The position numbers and the translations under genes are program-made. The notes below the pieces were generated by a model that saw only the letters and a program-made list of their open reading frames with translations, had not been told where the DNA came from and searched no databases. Below are positions 1-7,010 of a DNA stretch of 28,194 nucleotides, one piece after another (the first letter of the stretch is position 1; the number at the start of each line of letters is the position of its first letter). Origin of the DNA: Corynebacterium sp. (lineage in GTDB: Bacteria; Actinomycetota; Actinomycetes; Mycobacteriales; Mycobacteriaceae); assembly GCF_030530965.1 (NCBI RefSeq), contig NZ_JAUMTY010000024.1, forward strand, positions 1 to 28,194, in the 5' to 3' direction.

Positions 1-689
1 GCTTGGCGTGGTTTGTCGGTGGCCAACCAGTCAATCCCGTGCTGAGCTGCCCACACGACATCATTTCTTGAATTGACGGTCCACGTGTAGCACCCGTCAC
101 CACGCCGAATCAGCCCCGGACGCAGCTTCGCGTTGACGATGGACGGACCATAGGCCTGCGGAATATCCATCCGCCAAAGGATGGGGCCGAGCGGGCGTTG
201 AATTTCGCGCCGCAACAGAATGCGATGCACAGAGGGCTCAAGATGCCGCATTCTCGCGAGCGACATGGCTGAAAATGAGATGACATGCAACCGGGGATTG
301 TCGACGTAGCCACGGTCGCGAAGCACCGAGACCAGCGTCTTTTCTAGCTGGCCACCGTATCCCGACGGGTGCTTCGTTTCGACAAACAGTCCGCAGTCTG
401 TGCCCTCAACCAGGTCCAGGAGTGTGCTGAAGAGCAGCGGTTGTTGCGGCTCCGCGGTGGTGCCCACGTTGATACTGGAGAGGTCATCGCGGGTGAGTTC
501 CGCGATGGGGCGTTTATCTCCCGCAACGCGTTCAAATGTTCGGTCGTGTGAGCATACGAGGTGTCCGTCTTTGGTGAGGCGGATATCGCATTCTATGCCG
601 TCGGCTCCTTCGGAGAGCGCGGCATCGTAGGCAGTGAGTGTCTGTTCGGGGTGGTCGCAGCTGGCTCCGCGGTGGGCGATGATCTCCAT
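1..689 (-). CDS. Glycerophosphodiester phosphodiesterase (GDPD/UgpQ-GlpQ type), 3' end outside window
   Basis: Hydrolyses glycerophosphodiesters to sn-glycerol 3-phosphate and an alcohol. The visible 229 codons begin MEIIAHRGASCDHPEQT and contain the GDPD metal/catalytic residues: H6-R7 (HRG), E33 and D35 (IECD), H48-D49 (SHD), a later FVETKHP strand and VNSRND near the end. The family PENT motif reads PEQT here. The frame stays open to the left edge, so the C-terminus is missing. The ATG at 689 follows a purine-rich GAAAGAAAGAG ribosome site. No signal peptide is visible, so a cytosolic enzyme is likely. It starts 37 bases after the pyk2 stop on the same strand, so cotranscription with pyk2 is plausible. 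By position it resembles C. glutamicum glpQ1, but I do not assign the symbol. Confidence 0.9.
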   Translation of the reverse strand, partial: MEIIAHRGASCDHPEQTLTAYDAALSEGADGIECDIRLTKDGHLVCSHDRTFERVAGDKRPIAELTRDDLSSINVGTTAEPQQPLLFSTLLDLVEGTDCGLFVETKHPSGYGGQLEKTLVSVLRDRGYVDNPRLHVISFSAMSLARMRHLEPSVHRILLRREIQRPLGPILWRMDIPQAYGPSIVNAKLRPGLIRRGDGCYTWTVNSRNDVVWAAQHGIDWLATDKPRQ

Positions 690-726
690 CGGTTCTCTTT
701 CTTTCCGCCGAGCCAGCCGTGTTTTC

Positions 727-2736
727 TTAGGCCCGTCCTCGGCTTCGTGAATCTAGAGAATTGTCACTGGTGTTGAGCGCTTGACCGATCCTGTTGAGGA
801 TGTTGATGGCATCCGGAATGTGCGTTCCCTTGTTCAGCATGACGCCTTGGGTACGCAGCGCAACGTCGGCATCGGTGATCTCTGCGCGTGAGGGCAGCCC
901 GGATTTCGCCATGGTTTCGAGGACTTGCGTCGCGAAGATGGTGGGAATGTGAGCAGCATTCGCCACGTCCATGATCTGTTCGCGGGCTTCGGACATGCGG
1001 CTGAAGCCGAGCTCCATCGCGAGGTCACCGCGAGCAATCATGACGCCCGAGTTCCTGTGACGGACTAGTTCGGTCACCACATTGGGTAGGTCGTTGTAGC
1101 ATTCTTCGGATTCGATCTTCAGCATAACGCCAAGGTTCCGAATGCGCGCGCTAACTGCGGCGGGGTCTTCGCTTTCCGACGCTGCTACGTCGATTTCTTT
1201 CTCGATGGCGTCGAGAATTTCCGTGAGGTCCTCGGCGGAGCGGACGTAGCTCGGCGCAATGATGTCTGCCGTGCGAACGATCTCCGGGAGGATGGCGCGA
1301 TCCTCGTCGGTCATCGCGGGGAGCGGAACGTGGACGCCGGGGAAGTGAATGCCGCGGCCTTCACGCAGGTTCTTCCCGCCTTCACGGGTGTGAACGGCGA
1401 CGAGTTCCACGGAATCGTACTCCGCGGTGTTGCCCTCGGCGTCCTTCTCCCCGGCGCGGGTGACGGAGGTAACTTCGCACTCGATTTTCGCGTCATCGAA
1501 AAGAACCCGGGAACCGACCTCCAGGCTGCGGATAGCTTGTGGCTCACCGCAGTTGACCGCGGGGATATCGTCCGTCGGGTCGGTGGGCGTGGGGTCGCTG
1601 GTCAGCGTCAGGCGTGATCCCACATCGACGTGAACACGCTGCTCAGAGCGCCCGATCCCGTGGATCCGAGTCTTGATGTACTGGCATGCGACCAGGCTGC
1701 CATTGGCCAAGTAGACGTTCTGACGCCCGTAGGCCAGGACTCCCTCATCGGTGACCTTGTGCACGGTCATGTAGCGCTTGGATCCGCGGGCGTCCAGCAT
1801 AGATAGCTCATCGCCCTCGTTGACCGTCTGCAGCCACTCCGGATCAACCTGGATGGCCAGCGTGGGCCGGCCGGGAAGACCCTCCGGCACGGGTGCCGGC
1901 GTCGTGGCGTTGTGGTCGAACGGGGTGATCCACAACTTGGAGGGAGTCAGGATGCGCCCTGTCTTCGTCCTGGTCACGCGGGTACGCGCGATGCGCGGGC
2001 CGGGTTCGATGGCCCCAACCCGCAGTTTCGGCCCCGGCAGGTCCATGGAGATTTTGATGTCGCGGCCGACGCGTGCGCTGGCGGCACGGACGTTCGCTGC
2101 CATTGCCCGCCAGGCTTCGGGGGTGTCGTGCGCGCAGTTGATCCGGGCGATGTCCATCCCCGCGTCGGCGAAGGATTGAACAAGGTCGGGATCATCGGCT
2201 GCCTCGGTGGGGAGAGTCACCATGACGCAGCTCGGCATGCCATCCCGGGGTTCGCCCAACAGAGCAGAGCTGTTGGACGCTAATTGCTCCTGGGAACGCT
2301 CAATCGCTGCAGCTAGACGGGTGATGTCGTAGCCTTCACCCTCGGCAGCACGGTCGGCACTGCCGTCGTCACTGGACTGTCCACCCAGGTTCTGCAGCAG
2401 AGTTTTCGCCGCGCGGAGTTGGTCGACAACGGGGGCCTGGTCAGATACACGAATCCCTACCGCCCGCAGCTGGGCAACAATGTGGCGGGCGTCATCGGCC
2501 TGGAGGCGCGCGAAGTGCTGCACATTGCGAACCCCCTCACGGTGTTCCGCGTCTGCGGCGTCGATACGGTCGCGTTTATCCTGGTCAACCTCGCTGAGCA
2601 TGGTCAGGAGGCTATCGACACCACGGATCAACTCATTCAGTGAGGTCGTCGCTGAATTTGTCGTAGTTGCCTTCGACGACGATGCCCCTGACGTGCTGGC
2701 ATCGTTGAGTTCACCGTTATGACCATTCTGTTCCAC
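727..2736 (-). CDS. pyk2: Pyruvate kinase-like protein, Pyk2 type
   Basis: A 669-residue pyruvate kinase homologue (PEP + ADP to pyruvate + ATP), much longer than the usual ~475. GTG start is chosen because GGAGG lies 7 bases upstream. Residues 1-165 are a helical, charged N-terminal extension. The catalytic barrel starts near 168: R198/N200 (ARINCAH), D232 (MDLPGPKLR), then an enlarged B-lid region (about 240-475), K540/E542 (LKIE), D571/E575 (IARGDLAME), T603 (FATQVLETM). The protein ends at 669 right after the barrel, so the usual C-terminal allosteric domain is absent. The cation site is altered: Ser of NFSHG is A202, Thr of LDTKGPE is L233 and the Glu117 equivalent is K237, the pattern known for K+-independent enzymes. 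Sits 42 bases downstream of ldh, as pyk2 does in C. glutamicum. Catalytic activity is inferred. Confidence 0.87.
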   Translation of the reverse strand: MEQNGHNGELNDASTSGASSSKATTTNSATTSLNELIRGVDSLLTMLSEVDQDKRDRIDAADAEHREGVRNVQHFARLQADDARHIVAQLRAVGIRVSDQAPVVDQLRAAKTLLQNLGGQSSDDGSADRAAEGEGYDITRLAAAIERSQEQLASNSSALLGEPRDGMPSCVMVTLPTEAADDPDLVQSFADAGMDIARINCAHDTPEAWRAMAANVRAASARVGRDIKISMDLPGPKLRVGAIEPGPRIARTRVTRTKTGRILTPSKLWITPFDHNATTPAPVPEGLPGRPTLAIQVDPEWLQTVNEGDELSMLDARGSKRYMTVHKVTDEGVLAYGRQNVYLANGSLVACQYIKTRIHGIGRSEQRVHVDVGSRLTLTSDPTPTDPTDDIPAVNCGEPQAIRSLEVGSRVLFDDAKIECEVTSVTRAGEKDAEGNTAEYDSVELVAVHTREGGKNLREGRGIHFPGVHVPLPAMTDEDRAILPEIVRTADIIAPSYVRSAEDLTEILDAIEKEIDVAASESEDPAAVSARIRNLGVMLKIESEECYNDLPNVVTELVRHRNSGVMIARGDLAMELGFSRMSEAREQIMDVANAAHIPTIFATQVLETMAKSGLPSRAEITDADVALRTQGVMLNKGTHIPDAINILNRIGQALNTSDNSLDSRSRGRA

Positions 2737-2778
2737 TATGTGCCCTCCGGAGCGGCGGATTTCTCGTACGACCGAATA

Positions 2779-3765
2779 CTACTTCGTTGCTTCCTGATCG
2801 GCATTCGGGCCGTAGAAGCGGTCTTTGATTTCACGCAACTGCGCAGCTGATGCCTTCATCTGCTCAGCTTCGTGGTCATCGAGTTCCAGCTCAACAACGC
2901 GGTGGATTCCGCCCCGGTTCACGAGGGCCGGGGTACCGATGTAGATGTCGTCTTCGCCGTATTCACCCTGCAGGTATGCGGAGACAGGAAGGACGACGTT
3001 CTGGTTCTGCAGCACAGCGCGCGTGATCCGAGCCAGGCCCATGCCAATGCCGAATGACGTCGAGCCCTTGGCGTCGATAATGGTGTAGGCGGCGTCGCGG
3101 GTCTCTTCGAAGACCTTCTCCAAACGCCCGTGCAGCTCAGGGTCCTTCTCGAGCTTCTTGCGCATCGACACACCGCCGACGGTCGACGACGACAGCACCG
3201 GAAGCTCCGAGTCGCCGTGCTCACCGATGATGTAGGCGTGGATGGAGCTCGGGGCAACGTCGTACATGTCGCCCAGCATGGAGCGGAACCGTGCGGAGTC
3301 CAGAACCGTGCCCGAGCCGATCACGCGTTCCTTGGGCAGGCCGGAGATCTTCCAGGTGGCGTAGGTCAGGATGTCGACAGGGTTCGACGCAATGAGGAAG
3401 ATGCCGTCGAAGTTGTGCTTCATGACATCGCCGATGATGCTGTTCAGGATCTTAATGTTCTTGTCGACGAGCTGCAGTCGGGTTTCACCGGGCTTCTGTG
3501 CAGCACCAGCGCAGACGACGACCATGGCGGCGTCTTCGCAGTCGTCGTAGGTGCCTACCTTGACGTTGGTCGGGCTGGATGCCCAGACGACGCCGTGGTT
3601 GAGGTCCATGACGTTGCCGGCGGTCTTCTTTTCGTCGATGTCGATAATGGCCAGTTCGTCGCACACACCCTGGTTGATGAGGGCGAAGGCGTAGGCGATT
3701 CCGACGTCGCCAGCGCCGATAAGAACGATTTTGTTACCAAGGCGGCGGTGTTCTTGATCTGCCAT
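2779..3765 (-). CDS. ldh: L-lactate dehydrogenase
   Basis: NAD-dependent reduction of pyruvate to L-lactate, cytosolic. 328 residues, normal family length. The Rossmann start VLIGAGDVG is followed by the acidic ribose-binding strand (IIDID), and the substrate-loop reads AGAAQKPGETR, where Gln marks lactate rather than malate dehydrogenase. ASNPVDILTY and the catalytic-His motif GEHGDSE are intact, as is the R of LDSARFR. The ATG at 3765 has an excellent GGAGG (3773-3777) in front. First gene of the leftward ldh-pyk2-phosphodiesterase run. The long upstream region shared with sodA contains inverted repeats that could bind the sugar- and oxygen-responsive regulators known to control ldhA in C. 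glutamicum (SugR, GlxR and others), but I cannot assign a site to any of them. Confidence 0.96.
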   Translation of the reverse strand: MADQEHRRLGNKIVLIGAGDVGIAYAFALINQGVCDELAIIDIDEKKTAGNVMDLNHGVVWASSPTNVKVGTYDDCEDAAMVVVCAGAAQKPGETRLQLVDKNIKILNSIIGDVMKHNFDGIFLIASNPVDILTYATWKISGLPKERVIGSGTVLDSARFRSMLGDMYDVAPSSIHAYIIGEHGDSELPVLSSSTVGGVSMRKKLEKDPELHGRLEKVFEETRDAAYTIIDAKGSTSFGIGMGLARITRAVLQNQNVVLPVSAYLQGEYGEDDIYIGTPALVNRGGIHRVVELELDDHEAEQMKASAAQLREIKDRFYGPNADQEATK

Positions 3766-4251
3766 GAGAATTCCTCCAAGGAATGAGATCTGAAAAGATG
3801 GTGCGACGGCGCGTATGTGCCGTGATTTATTCTTCAGTGTTATTGTGCCCGGTTTTGCCCGAATACGCTAGTGTTTTGACAAGCAATCAAACATTTACCC
3901 CCGGTTCTGATTGATTGAATATGGGTTTCTTTTGTTTCGGTATGAGCGCTCCGTGCCGCCCCTCCCCCTTTTTTAGGGCACGACCCGCCACACACCCACA
4001 ACCTACCTTAATCTTATGGATTCATCCTGATTAATAGGGGTTTTTCATCCATTATGGTCCCGACCTGCGCCCATTTATCGCATCTATTTCGGAATAAAGA
4101 GAAATTTCTTCACGTTAAAGGTTGCGAAAGCCCGGAGCTTCCACAACACTGGGTTTCACGCACAAATTAGTTGTGCGAGTCACAATGTTGAAAAAATCAC
4201 AGTGCGCCATGTTTTAGCGGCGCGTGTTAGCTACTAACGAAAGGTATTGAA
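3766..4251. promoter_or_regulatory. Divergent ldh/sodA regulatory region
   Basis: 486 bases without a gene, clearly AT-richer than its flanks. On the ldh side an imperfect 22-bp inverted repeat, TGTTT...AAACA, lies at 3872-3893, and CAATCA (3884-3889) is repeated inverted as TGATTG (3908-3913). In the middle is a perfect 10-bp palindrome AGAAATTTCT (4100-4109). On the sodA side, CACAA (4161), TTGTG (4171) and CACAA (4181) recur every 10 bases, making two overlapping inverted repeats. sodA has an AAAGG ribosome site 8 bases before its ATG and a plausible -10 (TACTAA) just upstream. No small open frame with a credible ribosome site was seen. Confidence 0.6.
4161..4185. promoter_or_regulatory. 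Phased CACAA/TTGTG/CACAA operator-like array upstream of sodA
   Basis: CACAA at 4161-4165, TTGTG at 4171-4175 and CACAA at 4181-4185 give two overlapping perfect inverted repeats with 5-base spacers, one helical turn apart. A further CACAA lies at 4142-4146. It is 67-91 bases before the sodA ATG, a reasonable place for an activator or repressor site. No known corynebacterial consensus fits exactly: the GlxR half-sites need a 6-base spacer in TGTGA/TCACA. Confidence 0.4.
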
Positions 4252-4857
4252 ATGGCTGTGTACGAACTTCCTGATCTCCCCTACGATTACGACGCTCTCG
4301 AGCCTCACATCTCCGGCGAGATTATGCAGCTCCACCACGACAAGCACCACGCAACCTACGTTGCTGGCGCCAACACCGCTCTGGAGAAGCTAGAGAAGGC
4401 CCGCGAAGAAGGGGCAGATGCCAACGAGATTCGCGCACTCTCCAAGAACCTCGCCTTCAACCTTGGTGGCCACACCAACCACTCCATTTTCTGGAAGAAC
4501 CTGTCCCCGAACGGTGGCGGCGAGCCGACCGGTGAGCTGGCCGAGGCCATCAACCGCGACTTCGGTTCCTTCGAGAAGTTCAAGGATCACTTCTCCGCTG
4601 CTGCTACCGGCCTTCAGGGCTCCGGCTGGGCCGTCCTCGGCTACGACCACATCGCTGGTCGCCTCATTATCGAGCAGCTGACCGACCAGCAGGGCAACGT
4701 CTCCGTTGACTTCACCCCGCTGCTGATGCTGGACATGTGGGAGCACGCCTTCTACCTCCAGTACAAGAATGTGAAGGCTGACTACGTCAAGGCCGTATGG
4801 AACGTCTTCAACTGGGAGGACGTTGCAGAGCGCTACGCACGGGCAAAGTCCAAGTAA
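4252..4857 (+). CDS. sodA: Superoxide dismutase (Mn/Fe family, Mn predicted)
   Basis: Converts superoxide to H2O2 and O2. 201 residues, standard length. The four metal ligands are visible: H28 (LHHDKHH), H78 (GGHTNHSIF), D162 and H166 (LDMWEHAFYLQYKNVK). Residue Q147 (TDQQGN) occupies the position where the M. tuberculosis iron enzyme has His and where Mn enzymes carry the second-sphere Gln, so manganese is the better guess. No signal peptide. The start is supported by GAAAGG upstream, and the MAVYELPDLPYDYDALEPHI N-terminus is typical of the family. Monocistronic: divergent from ldh, followed by hairpins and a rho-independent terminator. Confidence 0.96.
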   Translation: MAVYELPDLPYDYDALEPHISGEIMQLHHDKHHATYVAGANTALEKLEKAREEGADANEIRALSKNLAFNLGGHTNHSIFWKNLSPNGGGEPTGELAEAINRDFGSFEKFKDHFSAAATGLQGSGWAVLGYDHIAGRLIIEQLTDQQGNVSVDFTPLLMLDMWEHAFYLQYKNVKADYVKAVWNVFNWEDVAERYARAKSK

Positions 4858-4863
4858 AGCCCT

Positions 4864-4914
4864 GTGGCCGAGTAAATCGGCCACGCACGTGGCCGCGGTA
4901 AATAAACGGCCACG
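4864..4914 (+). repeat. Two tandem GGCCAC hairpins after sodA
   Basis: GTGGCCGA-(5)-TCGGCCAC at 4864-4884 is a perfect 8-bp stem. CGTGGCCG-(11)-CGGCCACG at 4888-4914 is a second perfect 8-bp stem built from the same GTGGCC word. Neither is followed by a T run, so they are more likely mRNA 3'-end stabilising structures or a duplicated stem than terminators. They lie 7 bases after the sodA stop and before the true terminator. Confidence 0.6.
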
Positions 4915-4930
4915 GTAAATAGCGTTATAG

Positions 4931-4960
4931 GAAGAGGCACCCGCGGGTGTCTCTTCTTTT
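4931..4960 (+). terminator. Rho-independent terminator of sodA
   Basis: GAAGAGGCACCCGC pairs with GGGTGTCTCTTC, with one G/T mismatch, and is followed directly by TTTT (4957-4960). The stem is strong and 74 bases past the sodA stop. It separates sodA from the MFS gene. Confidence 0.85.
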
Positions 4961-5020
4961 CATGCGGTGATCTAACGTCAGGTACATCTAGCGTCGAGCC
5001 GGGAAATCAGGTGTCACACT

Positions 5021-6256
5021 ATGGCCACTCAGGGCTTACCTGACGGGTACACCCCGCAATCGCCCATGTACCGCAAAGTCATCTTGGCGATGGTCGGCGC
5101 TGGCTTGGCATCGTTCAACGCCCTGTACTGCACACAGGCTCTCCTCCCCGTCCTGTCCGAGGACCTCCATGTCACGCCGGCAACAGCATCATTAACCGTT
5201 TCCGCGACGACGGGGATGCTCGCGCTGTCCATCATTCCGGCGTCGATCATTTCAGAGCGCTTCGGGCGCAAACGAGTCATCATGCTCAGCGCCCTATCGG
5301 CCACATTGCTGGGCCTTCTTCTTCCCTTATCGACGTCGGTCGGCATGCTGATTACCCTGCGTGGACTGCAGGGCATCGCTGTTGCGGGGGTTCCGGCGAC
5401 GGCGATGGCGTATCTGTCGGAGGAGATTCACCCGAAACATGTCCCTCAAGTGATGGGGCTCTATGTGGCGGGGACGTCCGTGGGCGGTCTGTCCGGCCGC
5501 GTTATCCCCTCCGGCGTTCTCGAGTTTGCGTCATGGCGGTGGGCTCTCGCAGCCACCGTGGCGGTAGCCATTATTTTCGCGTTCATCACGTCCTGGGCGC
5601 TTCCTGATCAGCAGCGTTTCCAGCCCAAGCGCCTAACGTTTCGTTCCGAGTTCAGCGCTATTGCCCAGCACGTGAAAAACCCACGCTTGAGTGCATTATT
5701 CACCCTTGCTTTCCTTTTTATGGGCGCTTTCGTGTCGCTGTATGACTATGTTGGCTACCGTTTGACCGGGCACTTTGGCCTCAGCGAGGGCGTTGCCGGC
5801 GCTATTTTCTTCCTTTATCTCTCCGGAACGTGGAGTGCGACGCAGGCCGGGACGATGGTTCATAAGTTCGGGCGTGCGCGTGTCCTTGTCGGGTCGATCG
5901 TCGGCATGATGATCGGCATGGCCGTGCTGTTTTCCCCCGAGCTCATCAGCAGCATTCTTGGGATTTTGCTGTTCACGGCGTGTTTCTTCGCGGCCCATTC
6001 TGTGGCATCGGGCTGGGTCGGGGTGGTTGCCACCTCTAACCGGGCGGAAGCGTCGTCAATGTATTTGTTCTGCTACTACATGGGATCGTCGATTGTGGGC
6101 TGGCTCTCTGGCCATGTTCTTCACTCGTGGGAGTGGGGTGGGCTCGTCGTGTGGCTGCTCGCCGGGCTGGCCATAGCAACGGTGATTGCGCTGTTTATCG
6201 CGCGGACCACCCCATCGACCCGAGCGACGCCGTCACCGGCACGCGACTCCCGTTGA
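5021..6256 (+). CDS. MFS transporter (YnfM-like drug/metabolite exporter family)
   Basis: 411 residues, about 12 hydrophobic segments, typical of the major facilitator superfamily. After TM1 (LAMVGAGLASFNALYCTQALLPVL) comes the loop-2/3 motif A variant SERFGRKRVIMLSA, and motif-like LRGLQGIAVAGVPATAMAYLSEE in TM4. A TM5 segment (VAGTSVGGLSGRVIPSG) resembles the antiporter motif C region. The second half has no separate domain. Substrate is not predictable from sequence. C. glutamicum has a related MFS gene (cg3226) in the corresponding ldh-sod neighbourhood, there linked to lactate utilisation; here no lldD is present. The ATG follows TCAGGTG, a mediocre ribosome site. Its last 24 bases overlap the 3' end of msrA on the other strand. 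Confidence 0.88.
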   Translation: MATQGLPDGYTPQSPMYRKVILAMVGAGLASFNALYCTQALLPVLSEDLHVTPATASLTVSATTGMLALSIIPASIISERFGRKRVIMLSALSATLLGLLLPLSTSVGMLITLRGLQGIAVAGVPATAMAYLSEEIHPKHVPQVMGLYVAGTSVGGLSGRVIPSGVLEFASWRWALAATVAVAIIFAFITSWALPDQQRFQPKRLTFRSEFSAIAQHVKNPRLSALFTLAFLFMGAFVSLYDYVGYRLTGHFGLSEGVAGAIFFLYLSGTWSATQAGTMVHKFGRARVLVGSIVGMMIGMAVLFSPELISSILGILLFTACFFAAHSVASGWVGVVATSNRAEASSMYLFCYYMGSSIVGWLSGHVLHSWEWGGLVVWLLAGLAIATVIALFIARTTPSTRATPSPARDSR

Positions 6257-6895
6257 GTGGACCGGGCAGTAGCCGTTGGGATTTTTATCCAGGTACTGTT
6301 GGTGCTCGTCTTCAGCGAGGTACATCGTCTTCGTCGGTGTGTCGCTGAGCAGAGAAATATCGGTGGTGATGTCCCCGTAGCCGGCGTCGGCCAGCGAGTG
6401 AGAGAAGGACTCCGCTATCTCACGAGCTTTCTGCACTTCATCGTCGGTCTGTGCGTAAATCACGGAGCGGTACTGAGTGCCCACATCGTTCCCCTGGCGG
6501 AACCCCTGCGTGGGATCGTGTGCCTCGAAAAATGTGCGGATGAGGTCCTCGAACGACACCTTCTGCGGGTCATAGATGACGCGGACAGTTTCGGCGTGAC
6601 CGGTCCGGCCTGTGCAGACGTCCCGGTAGGTCGGGTTCGGCGTGTACCCACCGGCGTAACCGACCGCCGTGCTTTCTACGCCATCGATCTGCCAGAAGAG
6701 TTTTTCGGCTCCCCAAAAGCATCCGAGGCCCACAACGACGCTCCGCTGCCCGTCTTTCCACGGCCCGTCGATCGGAGTTCCTAGAACAGTGTGCGGTTTG
6801 GGGTGGGGCAGGATAGGTTCATCGCGTCCGGGAAGCGCATCTTCCCTGTTCACGATGCTTGTTGGTGTGGGTCGAGTGCCAAAAAGAAATCCCAT
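6233..6895 (-). CDS. msrA: Peptide-methionine (S)-S-oxide reductase
   Basis: Reduces methionine-S-sulfoxide in damaged proteins. The catalytic motif GLGCFWGAE (Cys59 with the start used here) is followed by VGYAGGYTPNPTY, GHAETVRVIYDP, FFEAHDPTQ and NDVGTQYRS, all canonical for MsrA; resolving cysteines lie in the tail (NGYCP and the final ACR). I start at the ATG at 6895 (MGFLFGTRPTP), because corynebacterial MsrA proteins begin with a similar short leader; an upstream ATG at 7009 would add 38 atypical residues and run across the nitrite reductase promoter. 220 residues. The ribosome site is weak. It is convergent with the MFS gene and divergent from the nitrite reductase gene. Confidence 0.93.
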   Translation of the reverse strand: MGFLFGTRPTPTSIVNREDALPGRDEPILPHPKPHTVLGTPIDGPWKDGQRSVVVGLGCFWGAEKLFWQIDGVESTAVGYAGGYTPNPTYRDVCTGRTGHAETVRVIYDPQKVSFEDLIRTFFEAHDPTQGFRQGNDVGTQYRSVIYAQTDDEVQKAREIAESFSHSLADAGYGDITTDISLLSDTPTKTMYLAEDEHQQYLDKNPNGYCPVHSTGVACR

Positions 6896-7010
6896 GAGCA
6901 CAGGGTAGACCGAAGTGGTGGTGTTCGAAAGGCTCGAAGCATGATTATATGCACATTTTCGATGCTCATTTTCCCGTTTGTCCTCGGTGTGGAATAGCGT
7001 AGAAATCACT
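6896..7010. promoter_or_regulatory. Divergent msrA/nitrite reductase promoter region
   Basis: 115 bases between the two chosen starts. It contains an AT-rich patch with GCAT-N6-ATGC (6939-6952) and a TATATG that could be part of a -10, plus two TCGAA words nine bases apart (6925, 6934). I see no clear ribosome site for the rightward gene, so a short or leaderless transcript is possible. No FNR- or NsrR-type consensus is recognisable by eye. Confidence 0.4.

Noticed and set aside
3130..3786. Rightward open frame (218 codons) across ldh
   Set aside because: Antisense to a complete lactate dehydrogenase; no ribosome site and no recognisable motif.
4171..4185. GlxR (CRP-type) site TTGTG-CGAGT-CACAA
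   Set aside because: The GlxR consensus is TGTGA-N6-TCACA; here the arms are closer together, so I report it only as an unidentified inverted repeat.
6233..7009. Longer msrA form starting at 7009
   Set aside because: The 38 additional residues are unlike MsrA leaders and would cover the divergent promoter; start at 6895 is more consistent.
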